Shown: positions 47,415-60,904, counted from the stretch's first letter. The stretch is DNA of 64,000 bases from Nymphalis io (GCF_905147045.1 NC_065914.1:4898001-4962000); one strand, 5' to 3'. Numbers and translations: made by a program. Notes: generated by a model from the sequence alone, not told the origin.

Positions 47415-50400
47415 CTAGATTTCACTAACCACTACCTTATTTGGATTAATAATATTATAAAAATAATTATAACCGGAATCCATAACATTAATAATACCGC
47501 ATTTCGAATATAAAAACCATAATAATAGAGAAAAAAATAAAATCTTCGTGACGACGTCGACCCAGTAACGGCTGAAAAAAAAAGAAAAATAAAAAAAAAT
47601 ATAAATACATTTTTAAACAGATAAAAAAATGATCAATGACAATTTTCAATTATATTATTAATTTTAATATGAAAGTATTTTTTTGTTAGGTAGTCAATCA
47701 CACTGGACTGAATAAAATTATTTACTTGCTTTAATTTATTTGCGTCAATTAAGCAATAAGAACAAGCGAATTGTAATTATGACAAATATCTTAATCAGAT
47801 AAAATAGATGTCCCAGCCGTGTAGAGCGATCACTATCACTAAGTATTATAAAACAGTCCCCTGCCGCGTCTGTCTGTGTGATCGCGATAAACTCAAAAAC
47901 TAGCGAATGGTTTTTCATACGGTTTTCACCAATGGATGGACTGATTCATAAGAAAGGTTTAAGTGTATAATTTATTAATTTGTGAAAATTGGCTGAAATA
48001 TGATGAAAAATGTTCAATATGTCGGAAACTATCATGCCGACTGGGAGCTTTTCGAGTGCCGTAGAAACCATTAGAGTTATATGTATTACGAAATAAACGT
48101 TCTACGATGCTTATTCTGCTCGAGCGAAGCCGGGTCGGGTGGCTTGTAATTTAATGAAATCAAAAACAGCCAATATTTCGTAACTTTTATTGTAATTGAT
48201 AAAATAAATTTATCAAATTTGTCGTGTTGATAAATAAACGCAATTCTATCAAGTTTTTATCTCATCCTGTCAGGTCAGTGAGCTTTGCCATTGACTCGAT
48301 TATTCAGAACCCTTGAAATTTTATAGCGACTACATGACTTCAGGTGAATCTTTGTTTATGTAATATCCACCCATATAATACGGGTATATATATTATGTAT
48401 ATGTATAATTAGATGTAAAGCCGAGATGGCCCAGTGGTAAGGAGTGAATCTTAACCGATGGTCGTGGGTTCAAACCCGGGCAAGCACCACTGAATTTTCA
48501 TGTGTTTAATTTGTGATTATAATTCATCTCGTGCTTTACGGTGAAGGAAAACATTGTGAGGAAACCTGCATGTGTCTAATTTCACTGAAATTCTGCCACA
48601 TGTGTATTCCACCAAATCGCATTGGAGCAGCATGGTGGAATAAGCTCCAAACCTTCTCCTCAAAAAGGTAGAAGAGGCCTTTAGCCCAGCAGTGGGATGT
48701 GGACAGGCTGTTACGGTATATGTATAATTATGTTTCCACAGAAATCACTGGGATTATATTTTATTTGTATAATAATAGTAATAAAACAAAATTGAGGCAA
48801 TATTTGTGGCAATTTAGGTAACTACAGAATTTTTTTTATTGTTAAAAAGTAAGTAACCTGATAGTAAGTGGACATCACCAATTGTCAATGGGCCATGAAC
48901 CTTGGAAACTAAGATGTTACCTCTTTTGTACGTATAGCTACTATGGCTCACTTACTCTTCTAACGGAAACACAACAATACTATGTATTGATGTTTGAAGG
49001 TGACGATTGAGGCGCACCTAACTCGACGAGCTTTAATAAACATTCATGTTAACTTATGTTAACACCTAAAGAAAAATGTCATAAGACCAATTTGACTGAC
49101 CTAATATGATGAGATAAAAAATTAACTCGATTGCTAGGTACCATCTAAGGTTTTAATATATAATGTATACTTACATTCTATGTAGTTTTCTAGCTCTAGG
49201 CAGAGTCGCAGGATCTTCCTTACACACAAAATGCCTGGTGCCAATAACATAGTCACGTAAATATTCGTCTCGGCTCAACGTCGATACGTCTGTGAAGAAA
49301 ATATTGTTTTCCGCCTCGCTGACTCTCTTCTGTAGAGACAGGAAGTTCGTATTCTTGAAATTCCACTCCTTTGTTGTATAGTATTGGAGGATGTTCAAAC
49401 CATGACTGATTCGCTTTTGAAGATTAACCATGCTGAAAAACAGAGAAAACAGAGTGTCTTGAGTAATTTTCTGTGATATTGTAAGACAGGTAGAATGTTT
49501 ATTTATTTATTTAATAGAATGCCAACATGATGCATATAGCAAATACGATATAACTGATTGTGTACAATATGTGCAATAATACATATATATAAACGTATGT
49601 ATATTTATATGATGTCCTCCTGACCGATTTCGGCCACGGCGGCGATTAGCTAACGGTGCACATGTGTGTGCACAAACACAGATACACTCCTTATTCTATC
49701 ACTCTGATAATCCAATGGAGCAAAAATCTGATATGACCAGAAAGAGTTCAGGCGCAGTACCAATAGATCATTTATTAGTAGTGTTAAAATCGAATATACA
49801 TGTCATATACGAAATTATGAATGTTTTGTTTTTGTTAAATGTAATGTATTATTATATATAATTTAGTAAATGTGTCATCAAATATTGTTTTACCTAAAAA
49901 AAATATGAATAAATTTTGGCTTTTCCTAAAAACGTAATCGAATAAGTGCTAGGAAACTTTACCTAGACCAGCTGGATAGCTGTTTGTAGAGCTAACAGCT
50001 GTAAAATGTTTACAGATGTGACAATGAATTATATAAAAAAAATGTCGGTACTTACAAGGTCTTCCTTCCCAATAAAAACAGAAGCATATCAACTAAATAT
50101 GCAGGTAATATATGTACGAAGATTACGGTGAGTTGGTGAGTAAACCAGTAGGACTTGATGGTACCACCAGGGTACCACAACGCGATTGTATAAGGGTAAG
50201 TGTTGACCCACTTCTCACCTTGAAATATAAACATTAAATTAGAAATTTTCACCACTCCCGTATATCTGGATCCACCTGGCTTTTCTTCTATTCAAAGAGC
50301 CTTAGCTGATGCTTATGACGAGTATGCGGGGCATCCTTAAAGCATCATTTTATAGCTTCTAATTACATGACACCATATAAATGATTCACATTCTCTTTAT

Positions 50401-53400
50401 TTATGTACTTGCGAAATGGATTTGATTAATTGTTCAACTATACATGTTTTCACTTAAATATAATTTATTTTGCTTATTGTCGAAAAGGCGACGATCAATG
50501 CCTTGGTCATTATGATAAATTATCTCTTTATTCTTTGATGCTGTGAGCGTTCTCAGTAGTAGATGGTGCGACACTTGAACCTGACTACTATTATGAAAAA
50601 TACACAAGACCAATAGAGTCTTTCTAGGTGGTAGGGCTTTGTGCAAATCCGTCTGGGTACATACCACCAACTCATCAGATATTCTACCGCTAAACAGTAC
50701 TTAGTATTGTTACTTTTCGGTTTAAAAAATGAGTAAGCCAGTGTAACTACAGGCATAAAGGACATAACATCTTCGCTCCCAAGGTTGGTGGCGCATTGGA
50801 TCTAAGGACCACTTAATGTTTCTTACAGTGCCAATGTCTATACCATATGGTGACCACTTAACATCAAGTGGCCCACTTGCCCATCCACCTACCTATAACG
50901 TAAAAGAGAGTCATAATGATTTTCAATGAAAAATATATCAAAAGTAAAACTGCATCTCACCTAATTCGATCACTTCTCGCCATGTAATTTTTTGGACTCC
51001 AGATAAAGTTATATTAAAGATACGAAGGTCCTTAGGCCTGCGGCAAAACAATTATCATGAAGTTAATAATGTATTCATTTAAAACTAATTAATTCCAACA
51101 TAATGAAATATCTTTTTAAAACGTGAACGTTAATCGTGAAAAGCAATTATCACTGTCATGAGATAATTTTTTTTTTTTAATCATTAATTTAAAAATACTA
51201 TATTGCTATGTAAATAATAAAACAAAGATCTATGAGTTCACATTATTGTATATGTATTAATATAGTGATAGATTTAATTACGTTAGAAAGAAAAGGAAGA
51301 CAGTTAAATCGAGACGATTCAAAGAATCAACAAAAATAGTCCAGAGTCTCCATCTTTTAGTTATTACTTACTTTTCTAAGGCAGTGACGTAGGCTATCAA
51401 GATACATCCATTGACAACAACATCGACAGGTATTGCGTCCGCCATGTACGAAGGCTCACAATGCATAGACCGTATAACACCTTCAATTTAAAAAAAAAAC
51501 ATAAAGCTATGTTTGTCTGTCACACTCGTCACGTTTTTAGAGGTAAATAGGAGGAATTACAGTTAAAAACTCACAACATTTGCATGATATTTGATAATCA
51601 TTGTGATAACTAAGGAAATTAAAAATAGACGTCGCAAATTATGGTAGGATTTTCAAAGTCATTTTTCACTATATAATAGTATGAATTATTAAATTTATTA
51701 ATTTCTCCATAGATTAGAAATGCAAGTCTTATTAGCTATGTTCATTATTATATGTTTGCGGAGACTGGTTGTTAAATTAAACGGGTGCAAAAGTTTGATT
51801 TGGTTTAGATTTTTTTTGTTAGCGTCTTTACCTTTTCCACTACCAATTACAAGTCCTGTTGGCCCATTTAGGTTGTCAACCCAACCGGGCATCGGTTCCT
51901 TCCAAGCAGCAGTTACTAGAAAAAACTTATCAAGTTTAATTTAAGGGCAATATATTTGTTTTGTTTTTGGAACTCGATGTCGCACTCTGTTAGCACTAGA
52001 AGACTTGACACGAGTCTATTTTTGTTTTTAAGAAAAAGTTGTGATGATTCGGTCGGGTTCCATACCTTAAAAGGAAAAACTAAACCCTTATGGGGTTTAT
52101 CACTCCGTGGTCCGACTGTCCCTCTGTCAAGACCCTTTTTTTCAGGACCGCGGAAGTATCATATTGAAATTAATATCAAATACTCGAGTCTGCAATCCCA
52201 TTTAGCAGTGAAATAAATACACTTTTAAGTCAAGGTAATATAAATATAAAGCCGTTTACTGCGGTCACATATTTTGACGCTGGCAACTCTATATATAGGC
52301 CTATAGGTTACTGCCTTTTAAATTAGTATCATGATTTTCTCAATGAGTAATGTCACGTAACACAAGTAATGGAAAAAGAGGATAAAAAACTTATTTGCGA
52401 GTGGTAAACTAACCGCAGTGTAATGGGAAAATAGTTTTCGAACGGTAAATTTAAGTTTCCTAAAGTAATGGACGTAGTTCCATTACATACCGACAAGCTT
52501 GAACACTTGGTACGCGAGTCTGACTCGCAGAATATATTATTTTGCCATTCCATAAAAAAAACCTTGTATTTTTTTAATACTTACCAATCGATGGTCTCCC
52601 AATTGCAATAGGAAATTTAGAACTGTATTCAGCTACAAGATCCTCTGTTATGGCTTTTGTATATGAGTAGGTATTGGGTTCAGATGATATCAATCTGAAA
52701 ATAGAGTTGTCTATTATAATAGCAAATGGTAAGAATAAGATTAGTACTATCTCCTATTTTTTTAAATAGGTAGGCAGACCATTTTTTGGATACAGTGTTT
52801 GCATTAGAAAGGAATTAATTATTTTATTCTTATTTATTGTGCTCATGAATGTACCACATAATTTTTGCGAACGAAATAAATAGTTAGCAATCAGCTCAGT
52901 CATGCTATTCTGCAACAACTCACTTCATTACTCACCCGTGAAATGATGACCGACTTATAGCAATACATGTACTATTTTTGAAATGTTATAATTATTACAG
53001 TCAATGTCGCATATCACTGTCTTACATTTCATGTGATCTGCACATTTTATCTGAGCTTCGCGGTTGTTCTTACAGAATAGCCCTACAGATTGTATTCAGT
53101 TTCATGAAATAATAAAATAGAAGAAACAAATGAATTTGGAAAAGACTAAATTAAATTAAATCTTTACTTCGGCTCTAAGTAATTCAGCGTTGAGTCATCG
53201 AGCCATTCCACGAGTTCAATTATCTTCTCAGGATTATGAACTGCAGGGTACAGTTTTTCATCTAACATGTCAAGTTCACATCGACAATATGCTGTGGATA
53301 GATGGACGAATGCCTGAAAATTTTATACTTATTTAGTAGCCCATAATATAACGGCTTTTTTCTATATATTATATAACTTTCCATTTTCACGGCTATGAGC

Positions 53401-56400
53401 TAACGTATTAGATAATTTTCTTTTAAGTGCGCTTTATTATAATAACTTGAGAAGAAAAAATGAGTGCACATCTGTTTGTGCACACACTTTTGCACTATAA
53501 TATCTCCTGTGCAGGTGGCTAATCTCTCTTGAGACTTGCCACCGTGGCTGAAGTCGGTCTGGAGGACATATTCATAATAATAACGATATCTAAAAATCTC
53601 TCAATGATCTTTTGACGAGATTATAATGGAAATCACAACATTTAGTTTTAGCTCCAATTTGGAGTTAGTGTTTGTACGCACACCTGTACAAAATAACCTG
53701 TCTAACCTATATCCGAAGTTAGTTTAGGTTAGGTTAGTTAGCCTGTTAATGTCCCACTGCTGGGCTAAGGCCTCCTCTCCATTTTGAGGAGAAGGTTTGC
53801 AGCTTATTCCACCACGCTGCTCCAATGCGGATTGGTAGAATACACATGTGGCAGAATTTCAATGAAATTAGACACATGCAGGTTTCCTCACGATGTTTTC
53901 TCTCACCGTCAAGCACGAGATGAATTATAAACACAAATAGTACATGACAATTATATTTGGATACATGACAATTATATTTAGGATTGGAACATTAAGTTTT
54001 TAATAATTTTAAAGTTTATGAGTTATAAACATTTTTTTATTGATACTTAAGTTTCGATTAATTTGAATTTCGAATAATTATCCCAAGATTAAAATTTTAA
54101 TTTTCGTTCTCTGTTCTTTTACGCTTCAATTAGTTAAATCTTACCTCGAGTTTTTCCATTGTTTCAGCCAATTTTAAAACTCGTAGAGTACCTGTCGTGT
54201 TCATATTAACAGCGTCTTTTAACTTCTGATCGAATCTGTATAAAATATAAAAAAATTAAATTTAACGGAATAGGGAGAAATTGTTATTTCAATCAACTAT
54301 TTTTGAAGAATTCTGTAATTTATCCATACGAGTAGTGTACTCTTTAGTGTAGTAGCTGTTTTATTCTCGTATGGATAATAAGTAACAGCCTGTGAATGTC
54401 CCACTACTGGGCAAAGGCCTCCTCCCTCTCTTCCTTTTTGAGGAGAAGGTACAGAGCTCCATACTTTCTTCTCGTATGGATATAGAAATGGAATTCCTGG
54501 TACATTCGATCCAATTAAAATAATTGTCATTTTCTCTCATAAAATTCTTAGTTGTTACTCAGTATTTGAAATCATATTATTAGAATTGACTCATGAACAG
54601 GTTGAAAAATGACAACTGCTTATGTTATGTCAAATATGTATATAATAAACTCGTTGCTCTGCAACAGGTACCCGCTTTGGACGTTGTTACTCGCGGGTTA
54701 TTATATTATATCGCGTGATGTTTCTCTAAAACTCTTCTCAATGAATGGTCTATCTAATAAAACAGTATTGAAACCTAAGTTCTAAATGAGGTTAGAGCGT
54801 TCAAGCAATTCAAGATAGAGCTCACCTGACACATGCAGCGCTGTGGAACACAATATTGCAATGTCGCTGCAACTCTTGACGGTCATCATTGGATATGCCC
54901 AGCTCATCTTCCAAGATGTCTCCCGCGATCAGTTTCAGCTTGTTGAAAACATCCGGCTGCTTCTCACGGAGATGCTCGAATATCTACAGAGAAAGATTTA
55001 ATTAGCGATTCTCCAACTTTGTGTATGATCCACCCGAAACTAATAATAAGATGTTTCTTTTAGTATATACAAACTGTTAATTTGTTTAGAAATTTAATTA
55101 GTTACTACATTTTATTTCTGTTTTTGTTTTTGTTCTTTATTTAAATATTTTTATTTTCTGTTTTTTTTTTTTTTTATATTTGTATATTTTGTAATTGTGT
55201 TTGTGAATGGTGTGTTCTCCTGTAATCGGTTGTACATAGTTAGTTTTAGGTTAATGTAAAAAGTGATTTGAATGTGTGTTATGTACAACTGTTGGAGATC
55301 CAAATAAATAAATAAATATTGTTATAATTTTTATAATTAATTAATTGATATAAGACGGCCACAGCATGCATTTTCGAAGTACAATATATTTCATCGTTCA
55401 TATATATATTCAATCCGGGCTCCGGACCGAATATACTATCAACATTGCACTGGTCTGGTTTCTTTAATCTCGTCAAATAATAAGCAGCAACTCCTAACAA
55501 GTCCAAGCCAATGTGTGTTATGATTTTCGAAAATAAAAAAACATTTGCATTTCGAAGGCGGGGCGGCTTATTGACATTGACAGTTATTAATAGCGCGTTT
55601 AGAAACATCCCACTCTTTTAATTATAAAAACGATTCAAAATCAACCTTAAAAATGCTTTTATTGTATTATTGTTATATATATTGTACCTTGAAAATGCAT
55701 GTTGTGACCAAGACTTCGTTTTATTATTACACGTGTAAGTAGTGATTGCTGATCCTTAATAAATATGGATTTCAATCGTCTTATCTCATTCACACATTTC
55801 AGTTCTGTCCATACTCGAAGTCTATGCATTCATAATTCACTCACCTTGTTATTGCAAAGTGCTTTAAGTCTGTCCTCCCCACTCACACCTTTCTTTTCCC
55901 TCAGCAAGAGGTAGATGGTATGAATACCTGGACAGGCCCTCAGTAACTTCTCGACTAATGCCTGTAATTGAAAGACAAATTACAATAATATTAGAAACGA
56001 AACAGTTTTTATGGATGTATCATTGTAACTCTTTCAAGAGAAAACTAAACAGATTTGGATGAAATTTTAGAATAGACATAGCTTATGGCTTACATTGGCT
56101 ACCTAACACCTGCCCAGAGTTTTTTATGGGAACGAAACGTCCCATCAGAATTTAAAAATTGAATAGATTTATTTATACATTTTACTAATTTGTTATTATT
56201 ATTGCCCGATTATTTGTTATTTTAACTTATTTTTTTGTCTTTAATTCTTATGTTTACTTGAAATTTTTGATAAAACTGGATTGTTGAGGTTTTGTGGTTT
56301 TTGTTTGAGTTTTTTTTTTCTGCACATTTAAGTAAAAACTTTGTTGATTTATGTCTTTAAAGTAATTGATTTATTTAATATGTACTGTTTATTTTCCTAA

Positions 56401-56680
56401 TAAAAATAAAAGATAATAAACGAATAAAATAAAAAATGTAATATATTAACTTTTTAAAGTTAGAAACTTAGTGTTATAAGTTTATCTTCATTTATTATAT
56501 ATACATTTTGGAGGTGCTACCATTTACTTAGTGTTGTGTTCCGTTGATTAGTGAACAAATGTCATGACTTACCACCATATAGACTGTTAGCTAACTGTAT
56601 CTTACCTTACCAAGGAAACCAGTCGCTCCCGTTATGAAAACGCACTTCCCTTCGTAGAACTCGGTTACGGATGGCGCCAT
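47415..56680 (-). CDS. Fatty acyl-CoA reductase (FAR-B), complete, 12 exons, 514 aa
   Basis: Minus-strand exons in transcript order are 56680-56606, 55961-55845, 54983-54826, 54235-54145, 53313-53168, 52694-52585, 51915-51832, 51480-51372, 51037-50961, 50218-50056, 49432-49175 and 47571-47415. They sum to 1545 nt, all in phase, ending in TAG. Residues 17-24 read TGATGFLG, LSTAYC is near 152, and YSYTK gives Tyr205 and Lys209 of the YxxxK pair. GRPSIV and GWVDNLNGPTG follow, then a FAR_C-like region about 345-460 and a hydrophobic segment about 473-485 in the last exon, which is too short to stand out as an ORF. The short N-terminus resembles the insect waterproof-type FAR group (from memory). 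The start ATG has A at -3 and lies 8 nt after an AG, so a 5' UTR exon lies upstream, not located. A minus-strand AATAAA is at 47139-47134. It converges on FAR-A and shares exon sizes with it. Confidence 0.95.
47830..48150 (+). repeat. Interspersed repeat in FAR-B intron 11, possibly Helitron-derived
   Basis: CCCCTGCCGCGTCTGTCTG, CTCAAAAACTAGCGAATGG and a GAGCGAAGCCGGGTCGGGT end resemble non-autonomous elements with GCGAAGCCGGG ends. The class is uncertain. Confidence 0.4.
48418..48718 (+). repeat. SINE-S, full copy in FAR-B intron 11
   Basis: Head AGCCGAGATGGCCCAGTGG to GGACAGGCTGTTACGG. Confidence 0.85.
48835..49040 (-). repeat. SINE-M, degraded copy in FAR-B intron 11
   Basis: CCTGATAGTAAGTGGACATC, CTTGGAAACTAAGATGTTAC and GAAACACAACAATACT mark it. 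Confidence 0.5.
49608..49775 (-). repeat. SINE-D fragment in FAR-B intron 11
   Basis: Has GATGTCCTCCTGACCGATTT and ACCAGAAAGAGTTCAGGCGC; truncated and internally deleted. Confidence 0.65.
50620..50902 (+). repeat. SINE-M copy in FAR-B intron 9
   Basis: Starts GGTGGTAGGGCTTTGTGC and ends CTTGCCCATCCACCTACC. Confidence 0.75.
52035..52535 (+). repeat. Interspersed repeat in FAR-B intron 6
   Basis: TATGGGGTTTATCACTCCGT, then GTCAAGACCC and a CGCGAGTCTGACTCGC end, is an arrangement I know from repeats in many moth genomes. The open frames here are incidental. Confidence 0.5.
52897..53093 (-). mobile_element. TIR MITE family P in FAR-B intron 5
   Basis: Left CATGCTATTCTGCAACAAC, right GTTCTTACAGAATAGCCCTA. 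Confidence 0.7.
53465..53575 (+). repeat. SINE-D fragment in FAR-B intron 4
   Basis: ATATCTCCTGTGCAGGTGGC and GAAGTCGGTCTGGAGGACAT match the distal half of SINE-D. Confidence 0.65.
53735..53942 (-). repeat. SINE-S, head-less copy in FAR-B intron 4
   Basis: Runs from GCCTGTTAATGTCCCACTGC to GAATTATAAACACAAATAGT. Confidence 0.75.
54380..54460 (-). repeat. SINE-S 3' fragment in FAR-B intron 3
   Basis: AACAGCCTGTGAATGTCCCA to TTTTTGAGGAGAAGG only. Confidence 0.65.
55080..55319 (+). mobile_element. LINE 3' UTR with AATA tail in FAR-B intron 2
   Basis: T-rich sequence, then GTTGGAGATCCAAATAAATAAATAAATA-type ending (tail about 55300-55318), resembling the ends of insect LINEs. No ORF part is left. 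Confidence 0.5.
56160..56440 (+). repeat. T-rich LINE-UTR-like segment in FAR-B intron 1
   Basis: Strand-biased T-rich sequence ends with repeated AATAAAA units near 56398-56436. Likely a retroelement 3' UTR; no coding part seen. Confidence 0.35.
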
Positions 56681-56767
56681 CTTTGTCACTGCAAAATCAA
56701 CTAGTGTTAAAAGTACCAACATTGATAATAACATGAAGAATGACCTTCTTATACTTTCTTTCTCGTC

Positions 56768-57022
56768 TGTGTAGGTACCACCCACTCATCAGATATTCTA
56801 CCGCAAAACAGCAGTACTTGGTATTGTTGTGTTCTGGTTTGAAGGGTGAGTGAGCCAGTGTAGTTACAGGTAAGGTGCATAACATCTTAGTTCCTAAGGT
56901 TGGTGACGCATTAGCGATGTAAGCGATGTTAACATTTCTTACAATGCCAATGTTTATGGGCGTTGGTGACCACTCACCATCTGGTGGCCCACATGCTCCT
57001 TCGCCTACCTAGTCTATAAAAA
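56768..57022 (+). repeat. SINE-M copy just upstream of FAR-B
   Basis: Antisense to FAR-B, beginning 88 bp upstream of its ATG and about 80 bp before the acceptor of its first coding exon. Blocks run from GTGTAGGTACCACCCACTC to GCTCCTTCGCCTACC. Confidence 0.75.
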
Positions 57023-57733
57023 ATAATAATAACGCGGCAATTTAGATTGCTGAGGAGGAAATGTCCGGATAATGTGAAAACCAAGAGTAAATGCCCGGAT
57101 TGGTTTTTCGACAATCATTAAGAACCCACATACAAAAGCCACAATATATTAAAAGTATAGTATATAATCTTTATTAATATTTTACGAAAAACTACTGAAT
57201 GGATTTGGCTGTAATTTGGAGCAGAAACAAAAACTCGGCTTAACACATAGCCTACCTAACATCTAGCCCACCCCCCTCTCCTCACATGATGAAGCACATG
57301 ATAACGGAGTTTTTGGACGGATATCATCCACGGTTCCCGTATGAAACAATGCCTAATATGTTCCATGTATATTAAAGACAGCGTTCAGGCAATTAATTAA
57401 ATTGCAAATTAATTAATAAATAGACTAAATTCTGGATTATTACCACATAAGCATTTAAATCGTTACGGTGTGTACACATTACCTAACTGTTCATATTCCT
57501 TTCGACGTATTTTGTTCAACATTGTCGGTATTACGATCGATCTATTGAAATATACGGTTGTATGTATTTAATGCAATATTCGCTTTTCAATTAACATGAA
57601 ATTTATCGAACTATAGCTTACCAATCGAAGGAATAAAATACACAAAACTTAGATTTACATATCCCATGCGATTCGCTAATATCTCTGGTATATAACACTA
57701 CAAACAGTTCTTGATTAATATATATTTATAAAT

Positions 57734-58041
57734 AGTAACAGCCTGTTAATGTCCCACTGCTGGGATAAGGCCTCCTCTCCCTTTTTGAGGAGAAGGTGTG
57801 GTAGCTTATTCCACTACGCTGCTCCAATGCGGGTTGGTAAAATACACATGTGGCAGAATTTCAATGAAATTAGACACATGCAGGTTTCCTCACGATATTT
57901 TCCTTCACCGTCAAGCACAAGATGAATTATAAACACAGATTAAGCACATGAAAATTCAGCGGTGCTTGCCCGGGTTTGAACCCACGATCACGATCGGTTA
58001 AGATTCACGCGTTCTAACCACTAGGCCATCTCGGCTTTTAT
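57734..58041 (-). repeat. SINE-S, full copy
   Basis: Reverse orientation, complete; the head reads ACTAGGCCATCTCGGC on plus. Confidence 0.85.
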
Positions 58042-58568
58042 TATATTTATTTATAATACAATACAATTCCACTTAACTAATTAAATTCACTTTAATTTTA
58101 CTTACAAAGTTTTGATAACAACTACGAAAACATTCAAGATTATATCGCTTCAATACAATGTTAACGCTGTTTATATTTCTTTATTCCTCTTGTGATTGGA
58201 ATTGGCTTAATATGTATGTAAATTTTTTTTATTATTATAATTGGGAAACATATCGTAAAAACCACATACATTATACAACAATTAACTCGTTCACATGCCA
58301 ATAAAGTTTCCACTTAAATCGAATTCATGAATGACAGTAAACGCCATTCATTAAATTATAAAAAATAATTATCAAGATTAAAAAAAGTTAACAGCAAAAT
58401 AATAAAATATGTATGTAATAATAATTATAATAATAATAATTATTATTATTCACATAAAAAGTAACAAATTATAATGAAGTCCCTGATTTCTGAGCTAGGC
58501 TCAAAGACTGAATTGCTGACTGAAAGAAGAATCAGTGTTCTTTCTCATATTTTAGTGACATATCGTTC

Positions 58569-58612
58569 TATGTATGTATGTATGTATGTATGTATGTATG
58601 CATGTATATATA
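58569..58612. repeat. (TATG)n microsatellite
   Basis: About ten tandem TATG units, one changed to CATG. Confidence 0.9.
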
Positions 58613-58679
58613 AAAAGTTTAAGTTTTTTATATAAAAAGTTTATTTCCTAAAAAAGAACAAATTCCACTTAAACTTAGG

Positions 58680-59265
58680 AAATAAATACATTAAATTACC
58701 ATTAAATATGAAGTACTATACCATAACTTATGTCTACATTTTGTGCCAGTAAAAAACTTTTTAATCTTTTTTGAATATATTAATTTAATTTGAATTTATA
58801 ACGTCGTTTTGTAACGAATTGTAAAGCTGTGCTCCTTCAAATAATATAGTTTTTGTGCCATACTTAGTTCGGAATTTGGGTAATTCGATTTTGTGTCGGT
58901 TTCAAGTAAGATGAGAATGGAGTTTTAAGTTGAAAGGTAATTTGTGAATTTGTGGTGTTTGTAATTATTTTACGAATTAATAAGCACATTTTGTATTTAT
59001 TAATTTGTTTTATTGATGAGATATTTTTCGTAGGAGTGCGACAGATCATATTATATAGGACTTTTAGCAGTTTGTTTTGAGATATTTGGAGATTTTTGAT
59101 GAGGATTTCAGCGGCACTGTCCCAGATTTCAATAAGTTATTCTAAAATCGGTTTTACTATGACAGACATGAGTATTGTAGACAATAGGTCGTACTTTAGA
59201 TGGAATACAGCGCACTAATCTCCTAAGAGCATCCGTAAGTAAAGCAATTTTTAGTTTTATATTAT
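58680..59265 (-). mobile_element. Decayed LINE ORF2 C-terminal fragment
   Basis: Minus-strand reading gives IWDSAAEIL, QNKLLKVLYN and then a Lys/Ile/Thr-rich region interrupted by stops near 58870, the pattern seen after the RT domain of CR1/Jockey-type LINEs. Confidence 0.5.
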
Positions 59266-59708
59266 TGTTTCTTTGCAATTTGAATATGAGGTTTCCCTTT
59301 TTTTATTTTTTTGTTTTCTTATATTAATTATTTAACGTTTATTTATTTTTTATTTTATATATTTTTCCGTACAATTATGTTAGCTTTATTTCAGCAATGT
59401 TTGTCTTGAATAAATGTTTTCTTATTCTTATAAAATAAAAATCACGACACAGAGCTCAGTTTAACTTTTACTAAATGAACAATAATTACAGCTAAAACAA
59501 CTAATGTTAAAACAAGTTAAATCAAATTAAAGAATCAAATAAACTGTACAATTAGGTATTTATGAATCATCAATTATTTGAACTCGCTTATTTATTTCAT
59601 TTTTCTAATTTTGTGTTACATATAATTACTATTTAAATATTTGAAGTTAAATTATAATAATCATTAGTTTTTATTTACTTCAAAGCAAGCAGGCAAATCA
59701 CACGGTAC

Positions 59709-59826
<118 letters not shown>

Positions 59827-60099
59827 ACTGCCTGTTTGCTGTGGTGGCTAAAATAAGGCCGCAACCTGATGTTATAAGTCATGCCTCGGGTCGGGCCATT
59901 ATAAAGTTAAGTAAGTTCCATACATTTGTCTAGTATTTCATGTGATCGTGTATTTTTTAAAATATTATTTGTTATTTAATTTAAAAAAAAAACTATACAT
60001 TTTCTATTTTATTATGTCTCTTCACACGTGTAATCGAATGGTGACGTGAATAGAATCGATCTTCTGCCCAACGAGCAGACCCGACCCGGGTTCATTTTA

Positions 60100-60415
60100 A
60101 ACGAGGCGCGAGATGGTAAGTGGTAGAGTCCAAACGCGACGATGGCCAGTACAGACGGGAAGAGTGTTCTGCACTAGCCACCTTCGCCTTGCCGGCCCGC
60201 AAGATGCCTCTTCACGCCTCGTTTGAAGGAACCCGGGTTGTAAGAGGAGCTGAACACGTGAGCTGGTAAGGAATTCCATTTTTTGGAAGTGCGACAAAGA
60301 AAGGAGTTGCCGAATTTCTTTGTTCGCGATGGAATTGATGTCACAGTTAAGCGGTGACATCGAGAGCCAGCTCGCGTAGATTTATGAGGGAAGGGTAAAG
60401 CAGGAATTTTATATG
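60100..60415 (-). mobile_element. Second, shorter copy of the same LINE 3' end
   Basis: Closely matches 7190-7480, including TGCGACAAAGAAAGGAGTTG and the HLAGRQG end. Truncated further in. Confidence 0.75.
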
Positions 60416-60424
60416 GAATTTTAG

Positions 60425-60530
60425 CAAGCTCGTCTGGGTTACAGCCCACTCATGAAATATTCTAACGCAGAACAGCATTGTGTACTTTTTCTGTTCCGGT
60501 TTGTAGGGTGAGTAAACAATTTGATTACCT
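60425..60530 (+). repeat. SINE-M fragment
   Basis: GCAAGCTCGTCTGGGTTAC to GGTTTGTAGGGTGAGTAAAC; abuts a LINE end. Confidence 0.55.
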
Positions 60531-60904
60531 ACCGATTATGTTAAAAAAGTCTTTGTTTTTAATTTATGTTGTAATGTAAGAATTAAAAAAAATCGTATAA
60601 AAGTTTATTTTAAAGAACGTTCAGTGTATTAAATAAAAAATAATATTACATTTAGATAAAAAACAATTAGCACTCACCAGCTATCACTGTAATTAAAAAT
60701 ATACTGTACGTGCGTGCAGAACTCGATTATATTAACTACTGGGTATTTCGTGGGTACTTCGTAATGATAATGCATTCAGTGTTACACGAATTCGTGGCAA
60801 AATATCAATCGATACATACATACATACATATGTACTTACACATACATAACAATATTCCTTATATTGGGTGCGGTTCAGTATTTTTTAAATATTTCTGATA
60901 CTAT

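Noticed and set aside
51956..52216. 86-residue plus-strand frame in FAR-B intron 6
   Set aside because: It falls within a known-looking interspersed repeat and has no recognised protein match.
55279..55608. 109-residue minus-strand frame in FAR-B intron 2
   Set aside because: Its 3' part runs into a LINE AATA tail in the opposite orientation, and I recognise no domain. Not supported as a gene.
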